Positions 34,250 through 44,648 of a DNA stretch of 64,000 nt are shown here, piece by piece. The notes beneath the pieces are model-generated. The model was not told the origin of the DNA, ran no database searches, and was given only the letters and a program-made list of their open reading frames with translations. Position numbers and translations under genes: made by a program. The DNA is from Syntrophus aciditrophicus SB (GTDB lineage Bacteria > Desulfobacterota > Syntrophia > Syntrophales > Syntrophaceae): contig NC_007759.1 in NCBI RefSeq assembly GCF_000013405.1, forward strand, positions 1,427,001 to 1,491,000, given 5' to 3'. Numbering within the stretch: position 1 is the first letter of the stretch; every line of letters begins with the position of its first letter.

Positions 34250-35455
34250 GTGGATACCGGTGTAAAAAAAGTAGTTCTTGCTTATTCTGGCGGACTGGAT
34301 ACGTCAGTCATCGTCCAATGGTTGATCGAAACATACGGATGCGAAGTCATTGCCTTTGCCGCTGACGTCGGTCAGAAGGAAGAACTGGAAGGATTAAGGG
34401 AAAAAGCCATAAAAACCGGGGCCAGTAAAATCTATATCGAGGATCTCCGCGAAGAATTCGCCCGGGATTTTGTTTTTCCGGCACTGCGGGCAAACGCCAT
34501 CTACGAGGGGACCTATCTGCTGGGAACATCGCTGGCAAGACCTTTGATTGCCAAACGCCAGGTGGAAATTGCCCGGGCGGAAGGGGCGGATGCGGTTTGT
34601 CATGGGGCAACGGGTAAAGGGAATGATCAGGTGCGGTTCGAATTGACCTACATGGCCTTGGAGCCGAACATCCGGATCATTTCGGCCTGGAAGGATCCAA
34701 ACTGGCATTTCAAATCCCGGGAAGACATGTTTGATTACGCGGAAAAGCACAATATCCCGCTTCCTCTCACGCGGGAAAAGCCTTACAGCAGCGACCGCAA
34801 TCTGTTGCATATCTCACATGAGGGCGCCATCCTGGAAGATCCCTGGGCGGAACCGCCTGAAGACATTTTTACGATATCCTTATCTCCTGAAGCAGCACCG
34901 GATAAGCCGACTTACGTGGAAATCGATTTCGAACAGGGAAATCCCGTTGCTCTCGACGGTGCACGTCTGAGTCCGGCAGCCCTGATGGAGAAGATGAATG
35001 ACATAGCGGGGGCCAACGGCATCGGCCGTGTCGATATGGTGGAAAACCGGTTCGTCGGAATGAAATCCCGAGGGGTTTATGAGACGCCGGGAGGGACCGT
35101 GCTCTGGGCGGCACACCGCGCCCTGGAGTCTCTCACCATGGACAGGGAGGTGATGCTGATGCGCGATTCTCTCATTCCCAAATACGCCCAGCTGGCTTAC
35201 AATGGATTCTGGTATGCCCCGGAAATGGAAGCCCTGCAGGCCTTGATCGATGAAACCCAGAAAAAGGCAACGGGCACGGTCCGGATGAAACTCTACAAGG
35301 GCAACTCTATTGTCGTCGGCAGAAAGTCCCCATATTCCCTGTATAGTGAAGACTTTGCAACCTTTGAAAAAGATCAGGTTTACAATCAGATGGATGCAAC
35401 GGGGTTCATTCGGCTCAATGCATTGAGACTGCGAATCGCGGCCATGAAGAAATAA
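34250..35455 (+). CDS. argG: Argininosuccinate synthase
   Basis: A 401-residue ATP-dependent ligase joining citrulline and aspartate. [11 protein letters not shown] is the PP-loop, and [13 protein letters not shown] and [10 protein letters not shown] are family marks. GAAAGGAG precedes a GTG start at 34250. Length and motifs are normal. Confidence 0.96.
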   Translation: MDTGVKKVVLAYSGGLDTSVIVQWLIETYGCEVIAFAADVGQKEELEGLREKAIKTGASKIYIEDLREEFARDFVFPALRANAIYEGTYLLGTSLARPLIAKRQVEIARAEGADAVCHGATGKGNDQVRFELTYMALEPNIRIISAWKDPNWHFKSREDMFDYAEKHNIPLPLTREKPYSSDRNLLHISHEGAILEDPWAEPPEDIFTISLSPEAAPDKPTYVEIDFEQGNPVALDGARLSPAALMEKMNDIAGANGIGRVDMVENRFVGMKSRGVYETPGGTVLWAAHRALESLTMDREVMLMRDSLIPKYAQLAYNGFWYAPEMEALQALIDETQKKATGTVRMKLYKGNSIVVGRKSPYSLYSEDFATFEKDQVYNQMDATGFIRLNALRLRIAAMKK

Positions 35456-35495
35456 AAATGCGAAATCTGTCAGAAAGATAAGGGTTTTCACGAGA

Positions 35496-36914
35496 ATGAA
35501 GGACAGCACGGAAAAGAGCAAACCCTGGGGCGGGCGATTTCAGGAACCGACTAACGAACTCGTGGAGGCATTCACTGCTTCGATATCGTTTGATCGGCGT
35601 CTCTATCGTTATGACATCGAAGGCAGTATCGCTCATGCCCGAATGCTGGTTCGTCAGGAAATCATAAACCGGAAAGAAGGCTTTGCCATCGTCGAGGGCC
35701 TGAAGGAGATTCAGCGGGACATTGAAACCGGCAGTTTTGAGTTTTCTCCTGGAGATGAAGACATCCATATGGCGATTGAAAAGGATCTGATCCGACGCAT
35801 CGGCGATGCGGGGGCAAAACTGCATACCGGTAGAAGCAGAAATGATCAGGTCGCCCTGGATGTCCGCCTCTATCTTCGGGCTGAAATCAAAGAGATTCTT
35901 GAGTTTATGAAGGTGCTCAAAGGAGCCTTCCTTGAGCTGGCAAAGAAAGAGGCGGAAACCATCCTTCCCGGCTATACCCATCTGCAGAAGGCGCAGCCGG
36001 TCCTTCTGGCTCATTATCTTCTTGCCTGGCGGGAAATGCTCGATCGTGATGAATCACGCCTGCGGGATTGTTACCGCCGTGTGAATGTCCTCCCTCTGGG
36101 GGCTGCTGCACTGGCCGGGACCTCTCTACCCATTGACCGAGCCTATGTCGCCCGGCTGCTCAAATTTCCCGAAATATCCCGCAACAGCATGGATACAGTT
36201 TCCGACCGCGATTTCGTTGCCGAATTTCTCTTTGCCTCCTCTCTGATCATGATGCACCTGAGCCGTTTCTGTGAAGATCTGATCCTCTGGTCCTCAGGGG
36301 AATTTAATTTTGTGGAAATCTCCGATGCCTTCACGACGGGCAGCAGCATCATGCCTCAGAAAAAGAATCCCGATGTGGCGGAACTGATTCGGGGCAAGAC
36401 GGGAAGGGTGTATGGCAATCTTATCGCTTTGTTGACCCTGCTGAAGGGACTGCCCATGACCTACAACCGGGACCTTCAGGAAGACAAAGAACCCCTTTTC
36501 GATACCGTCGATACGGTGAAGGCCTGCCTTCAGATCCTTGCGGAAATGATTCGAAACATGAAGTTCAACCGGGAAAAGATGAGGCAGGAAGCCGAGGGCG
36601 GATTCTCCACAGCGACGGACTTGGCTGAATATCTGGTGATGAAAGGCATTCCGTTCCGGGAAGCCCACGGCATCGTCGGGAAGCTGGTCTCTTTTTGCAT
36701 TGAATGCAAGAAGGAACTGGCGCAGTTGTCCATGGAGGAATTTCAAAGGTTCTGTCCGGTGATCAACGAGGATATTCATGATCGCCTTTCCGTGTCGAAC
36801 TCGGTTCGGAGCAGAAAAAGCTACGGGGGAACAGCGTGTCGGCAGGTCATGGAGCAGATCCGGCAGATAGAAGAAGGGGCTTATCCCTCAACCAGGAGAA
36901 GAAAAGAAGCATGA
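35496..36914 (+). CDS. argH: Argininosuccinate lyase
   Basis: A 472-residue member of the fumarase/aspartase superfamily that releases arginine and fumarate. [24 protein letters not shown] and the signature loop [12 protein letters not shown] are present. The last codon overlaps the start of the lipoprotein gene (ATGA). With it the window has argB, D, F, G and H; argC and argJ or argA lie elsewhere. Confidence 0.96.
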   Translation: MKDSTEKSKPWGGRFQEPTNELVEAFTASISFDRRLYRYDIEGSIAHARMLVRQEIINRKEGFAIVEGLKEIQRDIETGSFEFSPGDEDIHMAIEKDLIRRIGDAGAKLHTGRSRNDQVALDVRLYLRAEIKEILEFMKVLKGAFLELAKKEAETILPGYTHLQKAQPVLLAHYLLAWREMLDRDESRLRDCYRRVNVLPLGAAALAGTSLPIDRAYVARLLKFPEISRNSMDTVSDRDFVAEFLFASSLIMMHLSRFCEDLILWSSGEFNFVEISDAFTTGSSIMPQKKNPDVAELIRGKTGRVYGNLIALLTLLKGLPMTYNRDLQEDKEPLFDTVDTVKACLQILAEMIRNMKFNREKMRQEAEGGFSTATDLAEYLVMKGIPFREAHGIVGKLVSFCIECKKELAQLSMEEFQRFCPVINEDIHDRLSVSNSVRSRKSYGGTACRQVMEQIRQIEEGAYPSTRRRKEA

Positions 36915-37384
36915 AACGGTTCAGTTCATGTTTGAGGGGGCACGATAACCCGTCAGGACGTTGGATATCGGTTCTGTGGTTGATGGTTTTTATTCCGGGT
37001 TTGATAATGGGATGCGGTAAAAAAGCCGACCCCATGCCGCTCCGGTTGTCCGTGCCCCAGGTTGTTAATGATTTACGGGCGGAGAGGACGGAAGAGGGAA
37101 TTGTTCTGCAATGGACTGCAGCAATTTCTGAAGGAAGTTTTAGAATCCTGCGCAGCGAGCAATATCCCGAAGAAGAAATCTGCGTTGATTGTCCTCGAAA
37201 TTATGTGGTCATTAGCGAGTTGACCGCGAACGATCCCAAGGCAAAGAACAAAGGTTCCGGAGTAGATTATTCCTGGATCGATACCGCCGTGAAAAAAGAA
37301 AACCGATACGCTTATCAGGTTATTGTCTGCAATGCATCGGGATTCTGTGGCGGGCCGTCCAATATCGCGGATGCAGTCAAATGA
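36911..37384 (+). CDS. Lipoprotein of unknown function between argH and lysA
   Basis: A 157-residue protein with an N-terminal membrane segment ([13 protein letters not shown]) ending in a lipobox-like IMGC, so the mature protein starts CGKKADP and is probably lipid-anchored. The rest looks like a fibronectin-type-III fold ([31 protein letters not shown]). Small lipoproteins beginning CGKKGP lie upstream of lysA in many proteobacteria (the LptM/YifL group), and position and N-terminus here agree, although this one is longer. ATG overlaps the argH stop. Function not known. Confidence 0.7.
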   Translation: MKRFSSCLRGHDNPSGRWISVLWLMVFIPGLIMGCGKKADPMPLRLSVPQVVNDLRAERTEEGIVLQWTAAISEGSFRILRSEQYPEEEICVDCPRNYVVISELTANDPKAKNKGSGVDYSWIDTAVKKENRYAYQVIVCNASGFCGGPSNIADAVK

Positions 37385-37466
37385 TGATCAGTCAATATTT
37401 CTGCCTTGTCGAAAATCAGGGAAATCAGCCGGAGCTTGAAGAAAGAGCCTGGACGGTGCAATAAAT

Positions 37467-38750
37467 ATGAATGATTTTCTATATAAAGATCAACAGTTGT
37501 GGTGTGAGAACATTCCCGTCTCTCAAATAGCAGAGGAAGTGGGGACGCCGTTTTACCTTTACAGCCACGCGACCCTGAGGAATCATTTTCGCGTGTTTGC
37601 CGAGGCTTTCGCGAAGGTGCCCTCCATCATCTGTTTTGCGGTCAAGGCCAATTCCAACCTGGCGGTGCTCAGGGTCCTGATCGCCGAAGGTGGCGGGGTC
37701 GATATCGTGTCGGGCGGCGAGCTGTACCGTGCTCTTCAGGCCGGAGTGGAACCGGGAAAAGTCGTGTATTCCGGGGTGGGAAAGCGCGTGGATGAAATCG
37801 AATACGCCCTTCGTTCCGGAATTCTCATGTTCAATGTTGAATCGCTGCAGGAACTGGAGGTCATCAATCGATGTGCACAGAATCTGGGTGTCAGCGCGGG
37901 CATTGCCCTGAGGGTCAATCCGGATGTGGATCCCAAGACGCATCCTCATATTTCAACAGGCCTCAAAGAAAACAAATTCGGAATCGATATTGAGCGCTCT
38001 CTGGAAACCTATCGTCACGCAAGGTCTCTCCAGCATCTTGATATCAGAGGGGTAAGCTGTCATATCGGCTCACAGGTTACTCGGTTGTCGCCATTTCTTG
38101 AGGCCCTGGAAAGACTTTCGCTGTTGGTTCATCAACTGAAACGGGAAGATTTCGACATCCGCTATGTAGATCTGGGGGGCGGGCTCGGAATTACCTATAA
38201 TCAGGAAATGCCGCCTCATCCCTCGGAATACGCGAAAGCCATTTTAGAAACATCCCGGGATCTGGATTGTACGTTCATATTTGAGCCGGGAAGGGTGATC
38301 GTCGGCAACGCCGGGATACTTGTCACCCGGGTTCTTTATACAAAAAGCAATGATAACAAGAATTTCATTATCGTCGATGCGGGAATGAACGATCTCGTCC
38401 GGCCGAGCCTCTACAACTCATTTCATGCGATCCGGCCGGTCATCGAGGAAAACCGTAAAGAGATCATCGCCGATGTTGTCGGTCCCATCTGTGAATCCGG
38501 TGATTATCTGGCCAAAGCCAGAAAACTAAAAGACTTCCATCGGGGAGACCTTCTTGCTGTATTCAGTGCCGGCGCATACGGGTTCACGATGGCGTCCAAT
38601 TATAATTCACGACCGAGGATTCCGGAAATCATGGTCAGGGAGGATCAGTATTATGTTGTGCGCAGACGGGAAACCTATGCCGATTTAATTTCGCATGAGG
38701 AAATCCCTGCGTTTTTGAAAAACAAGGCGATATCCCGAACAGGAAAGTGA
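37467..38750 (+). CDS. lysA: Diaminopimelate decarboxylase
   Basis: A 427-residue PLP enzyme, fold III, which makes L-lysine from meso-diaminopimelate. CFAVKANSN has the PLP lysine, CHIGSQV and DLGGGLGI follow, and the second-domain CESGDYLAK motif contains the partner-subunit cysteine. Starts with weak ribosome site. dapA begins 20 bases after its stop. Confidence 0.96.
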   Translation: MNDFLYKDQQLWCENIPVSQIAEEVGTPFYLYSHATLRNHFRVFAEAFAKVPSIICFAVKANSNLAVLRVLIAEGGGVDIVSGGELYRALQAGVEPGKVVYSGVGKRVDEIEYALRSGILMFNVESLQELEVINRCAQNLGVSAGIALRVNPDVDPKTHPHISTGLKENKFGIDIERSLETYRHARSLQHLDIRGVSCHIGSQVTRLSPFLEALERLSLLVHQLKREDFDIRYVDLGGGLGITYNQEMPPHPSEYAKAILETSRDLDCTFIFEPGRVIVGNAGILVTRVLYTKSNDNKNFIIVDAGMNDLVRPSLYNSFHAIRPVIEENRKEIIADVVGPICESGDYLAKARKLKDFHRGDLLAVFSAGAYGFTMASNYNSRPRIPEIMVREDQYYVVRRRETYADLISHEEIPAFLKNKAISRTGK

Positions 38751-38770
38751 AGGAGGGCAACAGGAAAAGT

Positions 38771-39646
38771 ATGTTTAAAGGAGCTATTGTCGCGATTGTG
38801 ACGCCATTTAAGAATGGCGAGATTGATGAACCGGCATTGAGGGATTTGATTGAGTTTCAGATTGAGAACGGGACGGACGGAATTGTTCCTTGCGGGACGA
38901 CGGGAGAATCGGCAACGCTGTCTCACGAGGAACATGATCGGGTTATCGAAATCACTATAGATGCCGTCAGAAAAAGAGTCCCTGTAATTGCGGGCACTGG
39001 TTCGAACAGCACGGTAGAAGCCATGAGATTGACGAAACATGCTCATGAAGCCGGCGCCGATGGCGTACTGGTGGTTGCTCCCTATTATAATCGTCCGACA
39101 CAGGAGGGACTTTATCAGCATTATAAGGCGCTGGCGGAAAGCGTTCCGATTCCGATCATCCCTTATAATATTCCCAGCCGCACCGGCGTGAATATCCTTC
39201 CGGAAACGGTGGCCCGACTGGCGAAAATAAGCAACATCGTCGGTATAAAGGAAGCCTCAGGTTCCCTCAAACAGATGAATGACGTCATCCGATTGTGTGA
39301 CGATGGCTTTTCCGTTCTTTCGGGAGATGATTTTTTTACCCTGCCTCTGTTGACCCTGGGAGGAAAGGGTGTTATTTCAGTAATATCCAATGTTGCACCA
39401 GCTGATATGGCGTGTCTTGTCGACGCTTTCGAGGCCGGAAACATGAAGAAAGCACGGGCGATGCATGACAAGATGGTGCCCCTGGTCGACGCCTTGTTTA
39501 TTGAAACCAATCCGACTCCGGTCAAGGCGGCTCTGGCCCTGATGGGCAAAATTTCTGAAGATGTGCGGCTGCCGCTCTACCGCATGACGGAGACCAGTCG
39601 GGAGAAGCTGAAAAGAGTCATGCAGAACTATGGCCTCATCGGGTGA
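38771..39646 (+). CDS. dapA: 4-hydroxy-tetrahydrodipicolinate synthase
   Basis: A 291-residue class I aldolase condensing pyruvate with aspartate semialdehyde. VPCGTTGESATL, YYNRPTQEGLYQH (Tyr) and IVGIKEASG (Schiff-base Lys) are intact. Start ATG 38771 begins MFKGAIVAIVTPF as usual; AAGGAGG lies 14 bases before it. An upstream GTG at 38747 would add eight odd residues. Confidence 0.96.
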   Translation: MFKGAIVAIVTPFKNGEIDEPALRDLIEFQIENGTDGIVPCGTTGESATLSHEEHDRVIEITIDAVRKRVPVIAGTGSNSTVEAMRLTKHAHEAGADGVLVVAPYYNRPTQEGLYQHYKALAESVPIPIIPYNIPSRTGVNILPETVARLAKISNIVGIKEASGSLKQMNDVIRLCDDGFSVLSGDDFFTLPLLTLGGKGVISVISNVAPADMACLVDAFEAGNMKKARAMHDKMVPLVDALFIETNPTPVKAALALMGKISEDVRLPLYRMTETSREKLKRVMQNYGLIG

Positions 39647-39727
39647 AAAATTTATCTGTGAGGCGATTTCTCATTTTCCCTGATTTCGGTATTCGTGTCA
39701 GGAATCGTCAGTTCAAGGAGATAAGTT

Positions 39728-40534
39728 ATGTTGAAAGCGATCGTGACCGGGGGCGGCGGAAAAATGGGTGCCCGGATTATCAGTTTGCTTGAAGAAGAGG
39801 GAGGCATGCAACTGACAGGGGTCGTCGAAAAAAAGGACCATCCTGCCGCGGGAAAAGACATTGGTGAATTCCTCGGATCGGGAAAGCGGGGGATCGTAAT
39901 CCAAAGCGATCTCGGTTTCTGCATCGCCGGGGGGGATGTGATTATCGATTTTACAAGCCACGAAGCTTCGATGCGACATATGGAAATGGCTGCGGAACAT
40001 AAACGGCCCATCGTGATCGGCAGCACAGGATTTTCCGCTGATGAAATGGACAGGATACGGAAGTTCGCTCAGAATGTTCCCTGTGTTCTTGCACCAAACA
40101 TGAGCGTCGGCGTGAATGTGATGTTCAAGCTTCTTAAAATTGTTGCAGAAACTCTGGGTGACGACTATGATGTTGAAATTCTGGAAGTTCACCACCGTCT
40201 TAAAAAGGATGCCCCAAGCGGAACGGCCCTGAAAATGGCTCAGGTTGTTGCGGAGGCGCTGGGTCGGGAACTGGATGAAGTTGGAATCTATGAACGTAAA
40301 GGGCTCATCGGTGAACGATCAAAAAAAGAAATCGGCATCCAGGCTCTGCGGGCAGGCGATATCGTGGGAGAACACACAGTGATATTCGGTGCGGTGGGCG
40401 AGAGACTTGAACTGATTCATCGCGCGCACAGCAGAGACAATTTTGCCCGAGGCGCCATCCGCGCGGCAAAATGGGTGGTCAGGCAGGAACCGGGACTCTA
40501 TGATATGCAGGATGTCCTCGGGTTCCGATCCTGA
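39728..40534 (+). CDS. dapB: 4-hydroxy-tetrahydrodipicolinate reductase
   Basis: A 268-residue NAD(P)H reductase. VTGGGGKMGARI is the dinucleotide site, STGFSADEM and EVHHRLKKDAPSGTAL the catalytic region. AAGGAG lies 6 bases before the ATG. It completes the lysA-dapA-dapB group; the aminotransferase step (dapL or dapC) is not nearby. Confidence 0.96.
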   Translation: MLKAIVTGGGGKMGARIISLLEEEGGMQLTGVVEKKDHPAAGKDIGEFLGSGKRGIVIQSDLGFCIAGGDVIIDFTSHEASMRHMEMAAEHKRPIVIGSTGFSADEMDRIRKFAQNVPCVLAPNMSVGVNVMFKLLKIVAETLGDDYDVEILEVHHRLKKDAPSGTALKMAQVVAEALGRELDEVGIYERKGLIGERSKKEIGIQALRAGDIVGEHTVIFGAVGERLELIHRAHSRDNFARGAIRAAKWVVRQEPGLYDMQDVLGFRS

Positions 40535-40571
40535 AAAAGAACTTTGTATATCAGACCATGGTCAGTGAGCT

Positions 40572-41102
40572 GTGGATAAAGCAGGGAATCCTTTGTGTGA
40601 AGAAGTTTTGGGGGTCATTGCCTATATCGGCATCGGATCGAATCTTGGGCAGCCCTTGGAACAGTGTCTCGAAGCCATTAAGTGTCTTTCGTCTGTCAAC
40701 GCCATTACGCTCCTGCGTTGTTCCTCTCTTTACAGGACTGAACCGATAGGGTTGAAAAATCAGCCCTGGTTTGTTAATGCCGTTGCTGAAATACGTACAT
40801 CTCTTTCACCGCGAGCGCTTTTGCGAATCCTCATGCAGATTGAGGAAGCTATGGGGAGAGTTCGGGAAGCGCATTGGGGTCCACGGATCATTGATCTGGA
40901 TATTCTCCTGTTCGGGCAGGAGATCGTTCAGGAGCAGGATCTGAAGATTCCTCATCCCGAACTGCATAAAAGGCGTTTTGTCCTTATCCCGCTGAGCGAA
41001 CTGGCCTCCTATGCGATTCATCCGGCTTTCGGGGTATCGATTCGTGGACTCATGGAGAGGCTTGAGGACGACAGCCGGGTTGAACGCATTGAATATGGTT
41101 AA
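40572..41102 (+). CDS. folK: 2-amino-4-hydroxy-6-hydroxymethyldihydropteridine pyrophosphokinase
   Basis: A 176-residue HPPK enzyme of folate synthesis. AYIGIGSNLGQPLEQ, the SSLYRTEPIG segment and WGPRIIDLDILLFG with the metal-binding Asp pair are visible, then HPELHKRRFVL. The family normally starts just before YIGIGSN, so the GTG at 40572 may be too early; a TTG near 40608 is the alternative. Its stop is directly followed by the next start. Confidence 0.93.
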   Translation: MDKAGNPLCEEVLGVIAYIGIGSNLGQPLEQCLEAIKCLSSVNAITLLRCSSLYRTEPIGLKNQPWFVNAVAEIRTSLSPRALLRILMQIEEAMGRVREAHWGPRIIDLDILLFGQEIVQEQDLKIPHPELHKRRFVLIPLSELASYAIHPAFGVSIRGLMERLEDDSRVERIEYG

Positions 41103-41384
41103 ATGAGCATGATTCTTCGGTTTATTTTTACAGTTATTGTTCTTTATCTGATTTTTCGGGTGTTAAAGAGAATTCTGCGTTCTGCGGAAAAGAAGAAAAA
41201 TGAACCCCTCTCTAATGCCTGTTCCCGTACGATTCAAGGAGGCGATCTCGTTCAGGATCCATGTTGTTTGACCTACATACCTGAGGGAGAAGCTTATAAG
41301 GCATCGATTGGAGGAGAAATACTATATTTTTGCAGTGAAGCCTGTTTTAAAAAATATCAGATGGAGCGGAAGGAGAAATCCTGA
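41103..41384 (+). CDS. Membrane-anchored YHS/TRASH-like protein
   Basis: A 93-residue protein with one N-terminal membrane segment ([18 protein letters not shown]), a basic linker and a C-terminal cysteine-rich domain ([25 protein letters not shown]) of the YHS/TRASH metal-binding type. Such proteins sit in the inner membrane with the domain in the cytoplasm or at its face and may bind metal; the role is unknown. The start codon follows the folK stop directly, so the genes are co-transcribed. Confidence 0.75.
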   Translation: MSMILRFIFTVIVLYLIFRVLKRILRSAEKKKNEPLSNACSRTIQGGDLVQDPCCLTYIPEGEAYKASIGGEILYFCSEACFKKYQMERKEKS

Positions 41385-41395
41385 AAGGAAAGGGT

Positions 41396-42048
41396 ATGAA
41401 GTTTTTTATTGATACGGCCAACATCCGTGAAATTGAAGAAGGACTGCGTTTAGGAATGGTGGACGGCGTGACGACCAACCCGTCATTGATCGCGAAGGAG
41501 AAGAGATCGTTCGAAGAAGTGGTCCACGATATCCTGGAACGAGTCAGTGGCCCTGTCAGTCTCGAGGTTGTGGGGCTGAAATCCGAAGAGATGGTTGCCG
41601 AGGGGAAAAAACTGGCAAAGCTGGGTGATCAGGTTGTCGTCAAGGTGCCCATGACCACCGAGGGTTTAAAGGCGACCAACATTCTTTCCAACGAAGGAAT
41701 TTCCGTAAATCAGACCCTCATTTTCTCCCCTGTTCAGGCTCTCATGGCCGCAAAGGCGGGGGCGGATTATGTCAGTCCTTTTGTCGGAAGACTGGATGAT
41801 GCATCCCATAACGGGATGGACATTGTAGAGCAGATTATTACTATTTATGATCATTATGGTTTTGACACGGAAATCATAGTCGCCAGCGTCCGCCATCCCG
41901 TCATGTTCTGGAAGGTGCGCTCATGGGCGCGGATATAGCTACAATTCCATTCAAGGTTATCGAACAGCTTGCAAAACATCCCCTGACCGATAAAGGCATC
42001 GATCTGTTTCTGGCTGACTGGGAAAAAGTTCCTAAACTCAAAAAATGA
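41396..42048 (+). pseudogene. tal: Transaldolase (small, FSA/TalC type) with one-base frameshift
   Basis: The frame begins normally ([39 protein letters not shown] with the Schiff-base Lys, SPFVGRLDD) and runs to residue 168, where HPV is expected to continue [17 protein letters not shown]. That continuation is found complete in the +2 frame from 41902 to the stop at 42046-42048. One base appears to be missing between 41899 and 41902. Read straight on, the product is 180 residues and lacks the last helices. It may be an assembly error, a real mutation or, less likely, programmed slippage. About 217 residues are expected. Confidence 0.85.
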
Positions 42049-42098
42049 CTTTGCTTATGTGTTCCAGATTTGCTGTGATCTGAAACCTTCAGAAAATT

Positions 42099-42683
42099 AT
42101 GAAACGACATCCACTGGTATCCGCCGGCGAAAAAATCTATAACCTGCCTAACATCATCACCATGTTGAGAATCGGGGTGATTCCTGCTCTCTTTTTTCTG
42201 CTGACTTCACCAGGCGCTACATGGAGCCTGGTGATTGCTTTTCTGTTTATTACCGCAGCGCTGACCGATCTTCTGGATGGCTACATTGCAAGAAAATACG
42301 GGATTGTTACGACGATGGGAAAGTTTCTGGATCCCATCGCCGACAAGCTGATCGTCAATACCGCCATGATTCTCATGATTCCGATCGGCCGCATTCCTGC
42401 CTGGATTGTGGCAATTACGATTATCCGCGATATCGCCGTGGACGGCATGAGAAGCATCGCATCGGGAGAAGGAATGGTTATTGATGCAAGCAGTCTGGGA
42501 AAGAGAAAAACCCTCTGCCAGACCATTGCCGTCTCGGCATTGATTATTCACTATCAATTTCTGGGACTCAACGCTCATGCGGTGGGTATCGTGATTCTTT
42601 ATATTGCCCTTTTGCTGACGGTGTATTCCGGATTGGATTACTTCATGCAATTTTATCAGTGCGCCATCCGCAATAAAGAATAG
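42099..42683 (+). CDS. pgsA: CDP-diacylglycerol-glycerol-3-phosphate 3-phosphatidyltransferase
   Basis: A 194-residue inner-membrane enzyme making phosphatidylglycerol phosphate. The CDP-alcohol phosphatidyltransferase signature is visible as DLLDGYIARKYG...GKFLDPIADK, with several hydrophobic segments around it. LPNIITMLRI near the N-terminus is typical of PgsA. It is convergent with the L,D-transpeptidase gene, 5 bases apart. Confidence 0.93.
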   Translation: MKRHPLVSAGEKIYNLPNIITMLRIGVIPALFFLLTSPGATWSLVIAFLFITAALTDLLDGYIARKYGIVTTMGKFLDPIADKLIVNTAMILMIPIGRIPAWIVAITIIRDIAVDGMRSIASGEGMVIDASSLGKRKTLCQTIAVSALIIHYQFLGLNAHAVGIVILYIALLLTVYSGLDYFMQFYQCAIRNKE

Positions 42684-42688
42684 GTCAA

Positions 42689-44185
42689 TTAATCGACCAT
42701 CCTTTCCCGACTAATCTTCCAAGCATTTCCGATCTTTATAAGCCGCAGCTCTTTTGTGCCCGTTTCGTTCATTCCAGGGGCGGTGTACCTCTGAGTAAAT
42801 CTTGCTGTTGCTCTGCCCTGTTCGGCGTAGATCTTGATATCGACGTTCCAGACGACAACTTGGATGCTTCTGTAACGTTCATACAGACCCTTCTTGTATC
42901 GGATCCAACTTTTCAAATCCATATTCCGGGATCGAAAGTCTTCCGCATAACAATCCTGGTAAGCAGGCATATCGTCGGACTCCCAGCTTCTGGCCCATCT
43001 GGATATTAAACTGGAAATCGCTTTCTCGTCAGGAGTTGTATTAATCCTGATATCCCTTTCATATTTCGAGATTTCCGTGTGAACCGGCGAAACGGATGCG
43101 ATCGGAGTGAGAGGTTCTGTTTGATCAGACCGGGATGTCCCGGTTGTCTGCGTCACAGGGATATTTTCCCCTTCAGGCAGGCCGTCACACCTGCGCGATC
43201 CGGCCAGAATGACCGGAGCTGCCTGGTTCGAGTCTTTCATGGCCAGCCACTGCTTATCCCGCTTTTCTAGGAAAAGCTTCATGTAAACACCTTGAAAAAT
43301 GTTGTTTTCGACAGAAATGATTTGATCGAACAGGACGACTGCGTGATCATTCTGTTTAAGTATGGAAACATCTTTAGGTTCCAAGGCAAAGTGCCTGGCC
43401 AGGGTCTGAATCTGACGCATTTGTTTCAAGAACTGTCTTCTGCTGACTTTCTCACCTGCTGAGTGAATGATATAAATATAGTCCTCGGCATTTTCACTTC
43501 CGGCAAGTACATTGTTTTCCCATTTTTTCATAGCGCCTTCGATTTCACTCTTCAGGGACAGAGAGGAATCAAGGGGTACCCATTGAATTGAGTCAACGAT
43601 AATCACGGGTGTTTTATTAAGATATATGAATTCAGAAAGGCGAAGAATATCGCTGTTATCAAGCACAATGCAACCGTTGGACTGGAAAGATTTCAGTGTT
43701 TTGTCCGTTCCATGAATCCAGATGTTATGACCGTTTTTACCTGTTCTCTTATCGAGATAATTGGGGTAATCCAGAGTGAACGCAAGTGTGCCGTATATGG
43801 GAGTCAACTCATCATCGGTGAACTTTCTGGTTGGGAAAAAAATACCTTCCGGCGTTCTGGCATCTCCGGAAGTTAGTTTGTCGCCCTGATTTTTGCCTGT
43901 GGAGCAGCGCGTTTCAAAAACTTTGCGAAATTGGCCATTTCTAGTGCCGTATACGTAAAGCTTTTGTGCTTTTTTATCTATAATTACGGCGAAGCCGGAT
44001 GTCAGGGAAACGAGCGAGTCCGGAAGCAATGTATGATGAAAATTGAAGTTCCTGTGGGGATAACTTTCTTGCCCTGAGATGTTCCCATAGATTTTGGCCC
44101 ATGGGGAGACGGGGAAGATATTTGAAAATATCAAGCTGATCAGAATAACAATAAAAAAAATAATAAGTATCTTGAGCTTCAGCAC
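42689..44185 (-). CDS. L,D-transpeptidase (YkuD) with C-terminal NTF2-like domain
   Basis: A 498-residue protein with an N-terminal membrane anchor (IIFFIVILISLIF), then a YkuD domain at about residues 60-210 with IHGTDKT and the catalytic SNGCIVLDN (His, Gly and Cys in place). The middle is a linker with low-complexity Thr/Ser. The last 110 residues form an NTF2/SnoaL-like fold (WARSWESDDMPAYQDCYAEDF, KELRLIKIGNAWKI), common in deltaproteobacterial L,D-transpeptidases. It likely crosslinks peptidoglycan or links lipoproteins to it in the periplasm. GC3 is lower than average. Alone in its strand run. Confidence 0.88.
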   Translation of the reverse strand: MLKLKILIIFFIVILISLIFSNIFPVSPWAKIYGNISGQESYPHRNFNFHHTLLPDSLVSLTSGFAVIIDKKAQKLYVYGTRNGQFRKVFETRCSTGKNQGDKLTSGDARTPEGIFFPTRKFTDDELTPIYGTLAFTLDYPNYLDKRTGKNGHNIWIHGTDKTLKSFQSNGCIVLDNSDILRLSEFIYLNKTPVIIVDSIQWVPLDSSLSLKSEIEGAMKKWENNVLAGSENAEDYIYIIHSAGEKVSRRQFLKQMRQIQTLARHFALEPKDVSILKQNDHAVVLFDQIISVENNIFQGVYMKLFLEKRDKQWLAMKDSNQAAPVILAGSRRCDGLPEGENIPVTQTTGTSRSDQTEPLTPIASVSPVHTEISKYERDIRINTTPDEKAISSLISRWARSWESDDMPAYQDCYAEDFRSRNMDLKSWIRYKKGLYERYRSIQVVVWNVDIKIYAEQGRATARFTQRYTAPGMNETGTKELRLIKIGNAWKISRERMVD

Positions 44186-44511
44186 GATGATAGACGAAAT
44201 TTAGAATGAGTAGTAATTAAAAATCGAAATTAATAACAAAGAACGTCTAAAACAACCCATTTTTGAAAGATTGCATGTAACCTCGGGATATCCGCAAGTC
44301 CTCGTCTGATTGACCGATGCCGTCGCTATGTCGGCTGATTCCTTATCCCGGTTGGTTGATGGACCACGGACACTCTTTCATTATACAAAACGCAGTGTTC
44401 ATATAATAGAGAGGGGCCATAATGCAACAGGTAAAAAATCAGCGCGGGCTTTAAAAAGAAGACTGTTGCATTTCCATCACCCCCCGCCACTTTTGGCCGA
44501 TAAGATTTCTG

Positions 44512-44538
44512 TTGACAAAAGAGTTCATATATTATATT
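44512..44538 (+). promoter_or_regulatory. Promoter of tRNA-Gly/tRNA-Cys
   Basis: TTGACA (44512-44517) with TATATT at 44533-44538 (15-base spacing), or TATTCA at 44535-44540 (17). Transcription would begin about 20 bases before the tRNA-Gly. Confidence 0.5.
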
Positions 44539-44565
44539 CAAGCCGCCACAGTTTGAATTGAGGAA

Positions 44566-44640
44566 GCGGGCGTAACTCAGCGGTAGAGTGCCACCTTGCC
44601 AAGGTGGACGTCGACGGTTCGAACCCGTTCGCCCGCTCCA
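44566..44640 (+). tRNA. tRNA-Gly, anticodon GCC
   Basis: Acceptor GCGGGCG pairs with CGCCCGC, the anticodon loop TTGCCAA gives GCC, T arm GACGG-TTCGAAC-CCGTT, and CCA is encoded at the end. Confidence 0.96.
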
Positions 44641-44648
44641 GTAATTAT

